Source of the DNA: Azolla caroliniana
Lineage: Eukaryota > Polypodiophyta
Reading direction: 5' to 3'
Length of the DNA: 64,000 nt
Assembly: GCA_043228905.1 (NCBI GenBank)
Contig: JBHGNT010000009.1
Location: forward strand, 2,170,001-2,234,000
In this document: positions 36,840 to 47,561 of the stretch, piece by piece
Layout: each line of letters begins with the position of its first letter
Numbering within the stretch: the stretch's first letter is position 1
Notes under the pieces: model-generated
The model's database searches: none
Told to the model about the DNA's origin: nothing
The model's input: only the letters and a program-made list of their open reading frames with translations
Made by a program: the position numbers and the translations under genes

Positions 36840-38160
36840 CAAATACAAGAAACACAAAATGTATTTCTATTTGTAATTGCTCTTGTATTGATGCTTCTTT
36901 AATTCTTATTTTGGGTTGATTTCCAAACAATTGAGCTCTTATTATGCTAGAATGTAGAATTAACAAGCCTTTCGGGGACCCCCAATGATCATGTGTGCAT
37001 GTCTTGAGGGTGTAGAATAAACCGGCATTTTTGAGATAACAAGGGATAATGTGTCTTTACATCTATTTTTAAACCAAAAATAAAGACACATCAAGATCAA
37101 TATGTATCTATCTTTTCGAGAGCACAAAGGATTTAAATTTTGCATATTTTATTTGTTAAGAACACAACATATTAATATTTGTGCTAATGTAGATCCCTCT
37201 AGTAATGCAACATTTGTTGTAGAAAAGAACGATGTAATATATGTGGTGTATTATGTATATCACAAAAAACTAGGAAAAACGGTATGCATGGAAGTGTTTC
37301 TTTAGGTACATATATACATAATATCAAATGATTCTAACTATGAATTTGTTGATGAGGGTATAATGTATTTGAAGATGCTTGAGAATAATTGTATTCGAGA
37401 TATAGGATATGAATAATCATTAGGGATATAATACTTGTCAAAATGCAAGCTTGATAGGAAGAGAGATGAGGGTGAGTTATCATTCAAGAGGAAGAAGTTA
37501 ATCAAAAGGGGGAGAAAAAACACAATTTATTTTGGGTTTCTCATATGTTATGGTATCCAAGTTGTATGGTCTCAAAGAACACATGATGTTTTTATCTTTG
37601 CTCTTTAAATTTTGAACACATATTTTTGTGATGATTTAGAACATCAATTTTAGTCTTCAACAAGTTGGAAAAGATTGTGAATGCCATGAAAGTGAGTCTA
37701 AAGGATTTCTTTCTTCAATCAACTTAATATTGTGTAGCTAGGTGTGGTTTCGAGGTCAATGTTTTCTTCTTAAATGGAATATCTTAGTATATTCATTTTT
37801 CATATGCGAATGAACACAAGGTTAATAAATATTGACGGCGTGAATTTGATCGGTGCATTCACTCCCTTTATTTGTTAAGGATGATGCAAATGCAGAATAA
37901 GCAGGCATTCCTTCCAACACACACTATAAATTTACAAGAAGATTGGTTACTTCAATAAACGATATTGTGCTCTATGATGTTCATCGGGCAAAGCTTGAAA
38001 AACCAAAGAGCAATCTTGAACAAGAAAACAGTAGGGAATAAGAGGGAGTGACATGAGTTAGGCATGGCACGACATTCATTGGTGATGTGAAGAAGAAATG
38101 GGCAACTATCTTTGCTCATGAACCATGAGGTCTCTCTCTCTCACACACACACAAGTTTGT
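36840..38160. other. Spacer within the U5 cluster, nothing recognised
   Basis: AT-rich DNA with no coding signal. Frames at 36960-37145, 37102-37305 and 37338-37523 lack any domain. Confidence 0.4.
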
Positions 38161-38168
38161 TGATTCAT

Positions 38169-38208
38169 ATCCCACATACAAAAGCAAATTGTTGCTGCTC
38201 TATAAAAA
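38169..38208 (+). promoter_or_regulatory. snRNA promoter (USE + TATA) of U5 copy D
   Basis: USE-like ATCCCACATAC at 38169-38179 and TATAAAAA at 38201-38208, spacing 32 bp. Confidence 0.8.
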
Positions 38209-38231
38209 TCACATCAGTCGCAGTGAGCTTC

Positions 38232-38360
38232 ATCGGGATGGTGTGGGTTGAGCATAGAGGAAACTATTCTTTCGCCTTTTACTAAAGAATACCATGTGCT
38301 CCTCCTACCTCAAACGCCCTAACCCTAATTTTTTGGAGGGGAATCTCTCGCGAGGTTCCA
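38232..38360 (+). ncRNA. U5: U5 spliceosomal snRNA (copy D)
   Basis: Invariant loop 1 CGCCTTTTACTAAAG at 38273-38287 with a perfect closing stem. Canonical Sm site AATTTTTTGG near 38328-38337. The terminal hairpin has 8 bp (GGAATCTC/GAGGTTCC) and a TCGC loop ending at 38359. The outer stem has one G-U pair. With copy A this is the best candidate for an expressed gene. Confidence 0.9.
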
Positions 38361-38973
38361 CATACAAATCAACAACAAAAGATTGAATTATATACATAGT
38401 TAAGTATGTACTTCTTTAAGTATGTACTTCATTTTAGCAAATCAATTTATCGCCATTTAGTTTCTGCTTGTTATATATTAACCATGAAAGAAATCCGATT
38501 ACCCAATTTCTCGCCATTATCCGATACATGAGAACCCAATCCATCATATAATCATATCGGCCTAGCACCAAAAAAGAAACCAAGACCGAGCATTTAGATG
38601 TTCTCCTTTAGAATTTTTACAAAGCCCTTTGTAACACACACTCATCAACAAACTAATAAATGCATACTTTTCAAGTGATTAACACAAACTTTCTTCGCTT
38701 TATTAGAGGATTTGAAGGTGGGACGCTCTATTTGAAGTCAAGACATTAATTATGCAACATATGATGATAGAAAATGTGCAAACCTTATAAATGTAGAATT
38801 AACTTTCCTGGGTTTACTAGAGGATTTGTAGGGTGTCAAGGTCTCTTATTTGGTGACAGATTTCAATAATGCTTTAATATGATGCTTGCAAAACAGTAGA
38901 GACTCACAATACAAATTTTCAACCAACAAGATGAATTTCTTGGCTTTTATTATGAGCATTACCATTTGGAAGG

Positions 38974-39120
38974 AGGGAAGCTCAATCTGACAATAGAAAG
39001 AGTTTCCTTGTTCAAAAAATTAGGGTTAGGGCGTTTGAGGTAGGAGGAGCACACGATATTCTTTAGTAAAAGGCGAAAGAATAGTTCGCATTGTGCTCAA
39101 CCCAAGCCATCCCAATGACG
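38974..39120 (-). ncRNA. U5: U5 spliceosomal snRNA (copy E)
   Basis: Minus strand. Loop 1 is intact at 39075-39061, with perfect ATTCTTT/AAAGAAT and GAGCACA/TGTGCTC stems. The Sm site is AATTTTTTGA, slightly off consensus. The terminal stem is the long-loop type (GGAAACTC/GAGCTTCC, one mismatch). The promoter is intact, so this copy may be expressed. Confidence 0.82.
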
Positions 39121-39144
39121 AAAGGTAAGTGAACGAATTAGTTA

Positions 39145-39186
39145 TATTTATAAGCCAAGAGTTCCAGTGTATTGTGCACGTGGGAT
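39145..39186 (-). promoter_or_regulatory. snRNA promoter (USE + TATA) of U5 copy E
   Basis: On the minus strand, USE-like ATCCCACGTGC at 39186-39176 and TATAAATA at 39152-39145, spacing 34 bp. Confidence 0.75.
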
Positions 39187-39189
39187 ACA

Positions 39190-40260
39190 TACACGATAAT
39201 AGTGCGGCCATTTAGTTAGTATTCACACCCTAAGAATGTTCATAGTTCAATGCCAACGTCTGTTTTGATAAGAACGATTCAAGGGTAGGTTCACCAACCA
39301 TCTCCATGTTCATTTGTTTTTAGAGTTTACGATTTACGGTTTATGTATCAATAAATCACAACACCCATCCATCCATCTTCGAATCCTTTGTCCTGTGTAC
39401 GGATCAAGTGAGGAAAGAATAGAGATATTGCGTCAGCAATGTAGCACACGCAATAACGAAGAATTGCCTTCCAATTATACATAGAACGTTACACATACAC
39501 ACACGCAATCCATTTTAGTAAGGGTAGTGTTGTCCTCTTGAGTGATGCCATCATCCTTCAACGTTTAGGATTTGCTGCTAACAAATATGCTATTCATCAT
39601 CTCACTTACTTCGTGCAAATATTCCAAGGGGCTTGGTGCGTTCACGTCTTCTTGAAAGTGTATGTTGTTTCTAATAACATTTTGATGATATGGGTTGCAT
39701 GCGTGTGAATCTAATGATAACTTCTGAATGCCACCTCTATCACATTCAAACACGATAAACAATGTTCAAATCATACCCAATATAACGATTAAATTTATTG
39801 GCGATGGTATATAAATGATGCATTATAAGGGCTCTATTTTCTCCGTTAGTTTAGCTACTTCATCTTTAATGGCTAAAGGAATCACATGCAGATTGATTTC
39901 CATGACTTGCATAGGGATTATGTTCATGTTATCATTGATGAAGTATGGTTGTATGCATCGTGTTATCAACAAATACACACATGTTTATGGATTGTAGAAC
40001 CCACTAGGAGTAAAGGGGTGCCATCATACAACTTTTTTGTCATACCAAAGACAAAAAAACAACAAATATGTTTTTGTATTACAACTTCACGATGTGAGAG
40101 AGTTGCTTCCTTACCAAGGACAACTGGACCAAGGTGGGAATTGGGTTGGGGTAGGTGGGGCCTAACAAAGAGAATGCCCCCTTGGGCTCCTCAAGGTTGA
40201 AAACTTGAACCATGATGATACAATGTCAACCCTACCAAAAGAATAAGTCTTCAGATTTTC
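39190..40260. other. Intergenic region, nothing recognised
   Basis: A 104-codon frame at 39886-40200 and others lack recognisable domains. Confidence 0.4.
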
Positions 40261-40274
40261 ACACTCTACACATG

Positions 40275-40303
40275 CACACACACACACACACACACACACA
40301 CAC
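40275..40303. repeat. (CA)n microsatellite
   Basis: About 29 bp of CA directly in front of the GGTTCGG-type repeat block. Confidence 0.9.
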
Positions 40304-40680
40304 CAAACCAAACCGTTTAAGCCTTAAACTAGCTTGAGAGTTTTCAAACTTGAATCGAATCGGTTCCTATATTAGTTAAGGCTGAAATGCCCTAAATGGT
40401 TCGGTTCGACTTGAGCCTTGCCAAGCCAAGCTTGAGAGTTTTCAAACTTGAACCGAACCGATTACTAAACTATAAGCCTAAAATGGTTTGGACAAACCGG
40501 TTTGACCCTAAATGGTTCGGTTCGGTTTGAGCATTGCCAAGCCGAGCTCAAACCAGTTAAGGAGGTTGAAGCTTGAACCAAGCCGAACCAAACCTACAAA
40601 CCGTTTAAAAACGGTTTAACGGCTTGGTTAAAGCTTGAGCCGAGCCATTGTTGAGCTTGAACCGAGCCATTGTTGGCTCC
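40304..40680. repeat. GGTTCGG/GAACCGA subrepeat block
   Basis: Many copies of GAACCGA, GGTTCGG, AAACCGGTTT, 'agcttgagccgagcc' and 'gccaagc', in both orientations. Several overlapping words are palindromic (for example AAACCGGTTT near 40495 and CCGTTTAAAAACGG near 40600). It may be a non-autonomous element with subterminal repeats. I cannot name the family and see no terminal inverted repeats. Confidence 0.6.
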
Positions 40681-40864
40681 TACACACACATACATACATG
40701 CATACCTATCTATCCATCTACCTCTCTCTTTGTCTACAAGACTACATTATATACTCATGTATTTCATGACAGGACGCGGAAGAGAATGAGCGAATGAATC
40801 CAATCTGACTAGACGAACAGAGAGTGAGAGAGAGAGCGAGCGAGCGAGCGAGAGAGACCGATAT

Positions 40865-41092
40865 ATGTCAACTGTGATTGTACCTGATCGGGTGCCTGAA
40901 GCTAACGAAGATTGCATAGTGCTTCGCGAAGCCTTTGCAGGTAAAGGAAAGGATGATCAATGTGTGTGTATGTATGTACACATCTAAATGTGTATATTAC
41001 ATATATGCATGCATATATATGTTGATGTATCTTCTGTATACATTTATATAGAGATGGAGCTTGATCCGAGAATATATACACACACACATCTA

Positions 41093-41130
<38 letters not shown>

Positions 41131-44100
41131 ACATATATGCATATATGTGTTTGCGTATGTTCTATATACGTATACACAGAGATGGAGGTTGATCCGAGAA
41201 TATATATGTGTGTTAAAGAAGATGGAGCTTGATAAGGGAAATTCATAAATACAGATATTATATTCACGGGATCAATCTCCAATCCTATATGTATGAATGT
41301 ATCCTCAGAAGACTTCGTCTGTATATATGTATGTCTGTATTTTAGAATTTAAGTGACATCGCTGAATATTTGTATGTATACAGTATGTATGCTCAGAAGG
41401 TATGTATGTATTTATGTAAGTCTGTGTATGTAGAAGTGACATATTTTGAAGGGTTTTCTTTGCTTGTTTTTGCAAGATATTGGATGTGACAAGCAGGCCG
41501 TGATTGATGTGGTCTGTCACAGAAATCAGGAGCAGCGTAGCAGAATACGCCGCATATACCAATCGAAATATGAAGAAAACCTTCTCCGACGGCTGAAATC
41601 AGAGCTTCATGGATACCTTGAGGTTTGTTACTTCCTTTAATATTTTTATCCTAACACCGATCAGTGTTTGGGAAAAATCTCTTCACTAATAGACCAACTT
41701 TTCTTTTCTGTATGAATAAAACACAGGCATCATGCGATAATATTGCCATTTATGAGACTTTAGCAAGAAAATTTATATATTTCTGTTGGTGTATGTTCTT
41801 TTCATAATATATTTCCAACCTGCAAGTTGAATTTGGCTCCCTTTATAGAGATTCCAACCATCAAAGTTATAACATCATTCCATCCATGAAGTAAGGAGAA
41901 TATCCCACACATTCGTATGGATCAAGTAGAAATTCTATACCTTTCCTTCCAATTTCTGCCCGTTCATAAATATTTCCAATCTACAAGCATAATGAGGGAA
42001 GGCCACAGATTCGTAGAAATTTCAAAATTTTTTGATTGGAAAGTTCAAAATTTCTTTTCATAAATGGAATAATAAGAAAATATCATGATAGTTTCTAGAA
42101 TCTAATAAGGAATTGGTATTTTTGTGCTGGTTTTTGTTTCATTTACAAGTAATTTCAATGGTAAATTCAGAAATTTGACCTGAGTTTTTGTGAGTGGGCC
42201 AGAATGCTGGCTTTGATTGATTAATCTGAAGTGCACTAAATTTCCCGCTAACTAAATGTCTATTTCTGGTCTTATACCACATTATATCTGTTTCAACACA
42301 CATATATACCTTATATAACTGCATAGTATTTATGCATGTACAAACCAGCTCATATTATACACATACATAATATGAGTTTTTTTGTACATGGGTAAATACT
42401 ACGAGAATCTGGTTTTATCTTGAGAGAAATGTATAATGTTCTAAGTGGTTTAAGGATAAAGAATTTCCTTACTTATAATACAGTTTGAACAAGTATTACC
42501 TTGAAAACATGTTTAAGTGCATTTTCTTTTGATGCATTTGAATGCTGGGCTCCAGTAAATCACATTCTTTTGAAAGTATCAGGTTTAATCAGTTTGTAGA
42601 CAGAAGTTTTATGGTAATGGAACGCTGCTGTCTACTTTGGTTAACAAGTTTTGCTGATAGTATTTGTTCACATGTGTGACATATTAGGAATCCAGACCTG
42701 GGGATTAATGCATCATAGACATGGTTGTAGTTATGAAGTGGCGTATGTGCTCTTTAATGATGTCATTTTGGTCATGTTTTATACAGAAAGCAGTTGTGCT
42801 TTGGATGTGTGATCCAGCCGAGAGAGATGCCACAATTGTCTATGATGCATTAAAAGGTTTATCTAAAGATACAGCAGCAATTACTGAGGTTCTATATCCA
42901 CGAACATCATCACAAATTGTGGAGATTATACAGGCATACAATTCTATGTTTGGACAATCTCTAGAGGAGGATATTGCTCTCAAAACAAGCGGTGACAATA
43001 AAAAGGTAACTTTTAGACAAAAACTAATTCACCACTTTGCCTTATTGTTCACAACATATGAATATTTTCACAAATTTCAGAGGTTTTAAGAATTTTTTTT
43101 CATCATTCAGATTCTGTTAGGGTTTCTACGTCAAGACAGATCAGATGTCTTAGAACCTGACATGTCAATTGCAGAAGCTGATGCCAGAGACCTTGTCAGT
43201 GCCTTTGTAAATAGGAATGCTATTGATAGAACTCCGATCATCAGAATTTTCAGCACAAGGAATTCAGTGCAGTTGACAGCTGCATTAGATACTTTAAGGC
43301 AAACGTATGGCCATAGTGCTGGGAAGGTGGATTTTCTTTATTATGAACATGAGATCAATATATGTAGAAGATTTCTGTCTCATGGATAGTGGATTTTCTT
43401 TTATTATCAGGTTATAAAGCAAACACTGCAAGGCAGTTTTCGAAGTTCTTTGATGGTTGCCATGAAGTATGCAAAAAATTCTGTGAACTACTTTGCAAAG
43501 GTAACTAAAGCATGAAAAAGCGATAGAGTTCACTATTTTGATGTGCCCCTTTCCTCTTGCATTATAAGAACTGAACCATTCATGAAACATTTTTGGGTTT
43601 TTTGCTATTCTATGTATGTAGTGTTTTTTCATATCTCTATTTATTCTTAAATGTTTTAATTAAAGCTGCTGGAAGATATGTGTTAGCATACTAATAATTT
43701 CTGAACGGCTTGCTTGAAAGTCCATAGTACAGCCACTTATGGATTAACAAGTCCATAATACAATGTAGGGAGGCGCCTTAAAATCTCTACATGGCGTTTC
43801 CTCTTCTCCCACCTTGACACTATTATAGATATGTTTCTTAATTGGTGACATCTTAAATGTTTGAATTTAAGAATAGCAAATTGCACTAACACAAATCCAA
43901 CATGTTTTGATGCCTACAAGAAAATGATGGAACACACCTGACCACTTGTTATCAACCCCATGCCATTTAAAGGTAGAAGGGAAATCACTTTCCACCAGTT
44001 TTAGTTATGAATTTGAAATAGAATGGAGCTTAGTGAGGCCTCAGCTAGTGCAGATTGCATCTGTACACCCTGTTCCAATCAGGAGATAAAGGATGAGAAC

Positions 44101-45515
44101 TTCTGACACTATGGTGTGAAGCATTCACGGTCATCTGACAATGCTTCTTACCATAAATTACTGATGCACCAAGTTAGCAACACCTACCCCACCTTTTGTG
44201 CACATATAAATAATATCTAATTAAGATTAGGAGTGATGTTAAGAAAATTTCATGTGGCTACACATAACACCATCTGCACCATGTAGCGCTCTTTTTGGGT
44301 TCATTGGGTTCTTTTCTGGGTAGGACAGGTTCCATGAGGTGTTAATCAATCATGTCTCTCCCTTTCCCATACCACCTTCTTATCACGATAGAGTTGATTC
44401 CTAATCTTGTACATGAGATATTTAGATGTATTACTAATTCATGTCATTTTGCCATTTAGACTCGTACATTTTGTTGTGCCAAGCTACCACACAAGCATTC
44501 CGCTCTATCTTGCTCTGGGAAAAGGTGTTTCTTGAATCTTAACACATCTGAGTACAGTTATTTTGTTCCCTACTCTACAATTCATATAAGCCCTTTTATA
44601 GTTAGATGTTAAATTCATCAAAATTCAGTGGTACCATCTCTACGGATTGTCCCTGTTTCTATGCTGTTTCTGCAATTCTTTCAGAAACTTTGGCTCAATT
44701 TTAATGCTAAATTGAGAGTTTGAAATTGTTGTATTTTGTATTCATCAAAATTCTTTCAGAAACTGTTTCTATGCTGTTTGTGCAATTCTTTCAGAAACTT
44801 TGGCCCTTTTATAGTCAGATGTTAAATTCATCAAAATTCAGTGGTACCATCTCAACTGATTGTCCCTGTTTCTATGCTGTTTTCTGCAATTCTTTCAGAA
44901 ACTTTTGGCTCGATTTAAATGTTAAATTGAGAGTTTGAAATTGCTGTATTTTAAAGGTAATTTTTGTATTCAGTTACAGAATTTAATGTTTATCACATAA
45001 CTCATGGGTAAATTTATACCTATTAACTTGGAAAGTATTTAACATTCTGAACCTGTTCCCATTTTCTGGGAACGTTCTGAGCATCAAAATACTCAAATAG
45101 CTTATCTAATGAAGAAAAAGGGGATGAGTTAACAATATAATTTGCTTAAATAGCACATATAATTGGGATTGCTGAAAGAATGCTGAAATGACATTTTTTG
45201 CAAGTCATGTAATACAAATAAATCTTGACTTCCTTGATACTGCTGTATTCAAATGAACAGACATTGTACCTGTCAATGAAGGGCCTTGGAACGGATGACT
45301 CAACATTGACACGAATAATTGTCAGAAGAGCAGACATTGACATGAGAGATATTAAGGCACATTTCGCTCGCAAGTATGGAAAGTCTTTACAACAAACAAT
45401 CACTTCGGATACTAGTGGTTATTACAAGACTTTCCTCCTCCTAGTTATTGGAACACAACAACATGAGATCCAATCTGGAAGTCTCATTCATCGGTTAAGT
45501 TTAATACGGAAGTAA
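40865..45515 (+). CDS. Annexin, D5-like, six exons
   Basis: Cytosolic Ca-dependent phospholipid-binding protein acting at membranes. Exons: 40865-40940, 41477-41622, 42787-43005, 43111-43326, 43411-43500, 45261-45515. All have GT-AG borders and keep frame, giving 333 residues. Four annexin repeats are visible. Repeat 1 has DIGCDKQAVIDVV, where the usual GxGTD is replaced. Repeat 2 starts near GLSKDTAAITEVL. Repeat 3 starts near NRNAIDRTPIIRIF. Repeat 4 has MKGLGTDDSTLTRIIV with the downstream Asp of SDTSGYYKTFLL. Only repeat 4 keeps a full type II Ca site. The ELHGYLEKAVVLWM stretch and GCD in repeat 1 point to the annexin D5 group. The C-terminus runs about 18 residues past the usual end. 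Introns 2 and 5 are long (about 1.2 and 1.8 kb). The gene call is firm; the subgroup is less so. Confidence 0.88.
41098..41128. repeat. (TG)n microsatellite in annexin intron 1
   Basis: About 31 bp of TG, set between short duplicated 'gatggagcttgatccgagaatatata' words (about 41052 and 41181). Confidence 0.9.
43327..43410 (+). other. Annexin intron 4 flanked by a direct repeat
   Basis: This 84-bp intron begins with GTGGATTTTCTTTATTAT (43327-43344) and nearly ends with GTGGATTTTCTTTTATTAT (43389-43407), followed by CAG. The donor and the acceptor-side sequence are therefore copies of each other. Confidence 0.8.
44591..44955. repeat. 213-bp tandem duplication in annexin intron 5
   Basis: 'cccttttatag..agatgttaaattcatc' begins at 44591 and again at 44804. 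'tttctatgctgttt.tgcaattctttcagaaact' occurs at three points. The copies are about 90 percent alike by eye. Confidence 0.85.
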
Positions 45516-45519
45516 ATGT

Positions 45520-46970
45520 CACGAAAACTCTCTTATGCAGTCGGAAGCCTAAAATTTTCTTGTGTTCTATATATTCTTTTATATGGTATTCCTGTATAGT
45601 TATAAATAATCCGTCTACTTCATGGGTCACATGCAATAGAAGGAAGCATTCTTGTAAGAACTTGAAGCCAGCAGAATTAGTGTATAATTTATTTAATTGA
45701 TTTCAGTCTTATGCAGTTTTGAATGACAATTGTTGACATGCTATTTGTACATATATACTTCACATTATGGTTTATGCTATGTTGACATGCTATTATTTTG
45801 TAACATTTCTTGATCGAACAAACCATCAACAGTTACAGTTGAATAGGTTTGTATGGTCACTTATACTCTGGTTTTACTTTGTTTGTTTTGAGTTGGAGTT
45901 TCACCTCACTGCACAAAAGTCTGTTCTAGTAGTATTTGTAGTTTGGATATGAAATACAAATGGAAAAATTAGTGGAAACATTGTTTTGCCTTGTTGCCGT
46001 TCAACTCTACAAATGGATGCGATATTGCTACTAATTGATTCCATTCATCCATTTGAGAGTATGTCCGTATGACCTTCTAGGATTGGTGTTATCAACAAGA
46101 TGAGAAGAGCAACAATGTTAGATGTGCTAAAGAATCATCTAGGAGTTTAGAACTTTTACTTCCTTAATCCTTCATCTCCAAGACATCAGATGTTCTAATT
46201 GTTGTTTCTTTGGAAATACATATTTTAGATGGGTAACGTGAGAAGGTTATTTGATGTTGGATTGACATTTTTTCAGATATGTACTATTGGAATGAACTCA
46301 TAACTAATATAACAAACCTCTAAAAAGTGGATTGAAAGTAGAAGCTATAGAATCTATACCCCATTCAACCATCTTGCATGGAGTCCAAAAACCTAGATTG
46401 CACAAATCACCCCTAGGCTATCAACATATCCATACGATTTATGACTATTAATCACTATTGAGAGAGAAACATATACCTCAACTAAGCTTTGGTTGAGGAT
46501 AATGATCAATACTTCACATTTTGTTCATGGCAATTGCATCAAATGCCTAGAGTTCAGTGTTATATTTCTTATTTCTAGCTTCTTACAAGCCCTCACAACC
46601 TCGTGTGCTTGTAATAGACACTCTTTTATCGGGTAATTTTAATACATGGCTATAATGGATGGAATAGATGTGCACTTAGTTAGCTTCTTACTAGCATGCT
46701 TGATGGTTAGTTAGTGTGCAACATTTCCAAAGGCAAAGAGAGTAAAGTGCTTGATTGTATACAAACAACTACTTGAAGGCCACTTCGTGGGTGTGCCTGA
46801 ATGTTCATGACAAAATATAATGAAATAAATGGTCGGACATTGTGTACCTTGAACATATGGAGATTGATGGTAGTGTGGTGTTGACCTAATTTTAGAGGTG
46901 CTATATTGCTTGAAGTAAATGGCTTGGGCCATATTACCGATATCACTCGGCCAACTCAATATTTCATTTG
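45520..46970. other. Annexin 3' flank and intergenic DNA
   Basis: No further gene is seen between the annexin stop and the upstream repeats of the ribosomal protein gene. Confidence 0.4.
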
Positions 46971-46977
46971 GAAGTCA

Positions 46978-47195
46978 AGAGTATGCATATTCTCCCTTTA
47001 AACGTATAAAATACGCAATGGTAGTTATAATCACACCAAAAATACGACTCAAAAGATACCGTATGTATACGCTGAGAATGTATATTCTGCCTTAATTAAA
47101 ACGTATGAAATACATGCCGGTAAGGTAAAAATAACAAACACTCCAAAACATACGACTCAAACGATACTGTATGTGTGTGTATACGTCTTTCTTAA
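46978..47195. repeat. Tandem duplication, about 100-bp unit, upstream of bL12m
   Basis: Two copies of a unit ordered 'tatattct.cct', 'aaacgtat.aaatac', 'tacgactcaaa.gata', 'gtatacg'. CGTATAAAATACG is an imperfect palindrome. The repeat ends about 125 bp before the likely donor site of the leader intron, so it lies in the promoter. Confidence 0.7.
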
Positions 47196-47561
47196 AAAAT
47201 ACGAAATTCCGTATATACGGTTTTTAGGGGTTCTCTGACGTTTTTCTTCGTCTTCTTCTTCACGGCGCGAAGAGAAGAGAAGAAGCTCTTGTCGTGCAGA
47301 GCTCTGCGTTCTCCCAGGTACTTCCCCACTGCGTTCTGTTGCTCATACATATAAGTATTTGTGTCTGTGTGCCTCAGAAAGCTTTGTCACAAAGCTGATG
47401 GCTTTAGCAGAACCTTTTCCTGGTCGCTGTTATCAATGATGACTAACAGGTGCAAGAAAGATATATTTCTAAATATTTAGAGGGGTTTTGTGGTATCGGC
47501 GAGTTTATAATGATCAATCGATGGTAGAAAGACCTTGAGAAAAACAGATCGATTCGTTGCA

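Noticed and set aside
28501-39186. U6 or U3 snRNA identity for the USE+TATA units
   Set aside because: Spacing is of the Pol II type and the sequence carries U5 loop 1 and an Sm site, not U6 or U3 motifs.
39886-40200. 104-codon frame ahead of the CA repeat
   Set aside because: No domain; the C-terminal part is low-complexity Gly/Trp/Arg from a GGTGGG-type sequence.
45225-45260. Extension of annexin exon 6 upstream of 45261
   Set aside because: The preceding bases end in AACAG, a good acceptor, and the annexin alignment starts exactly after it.
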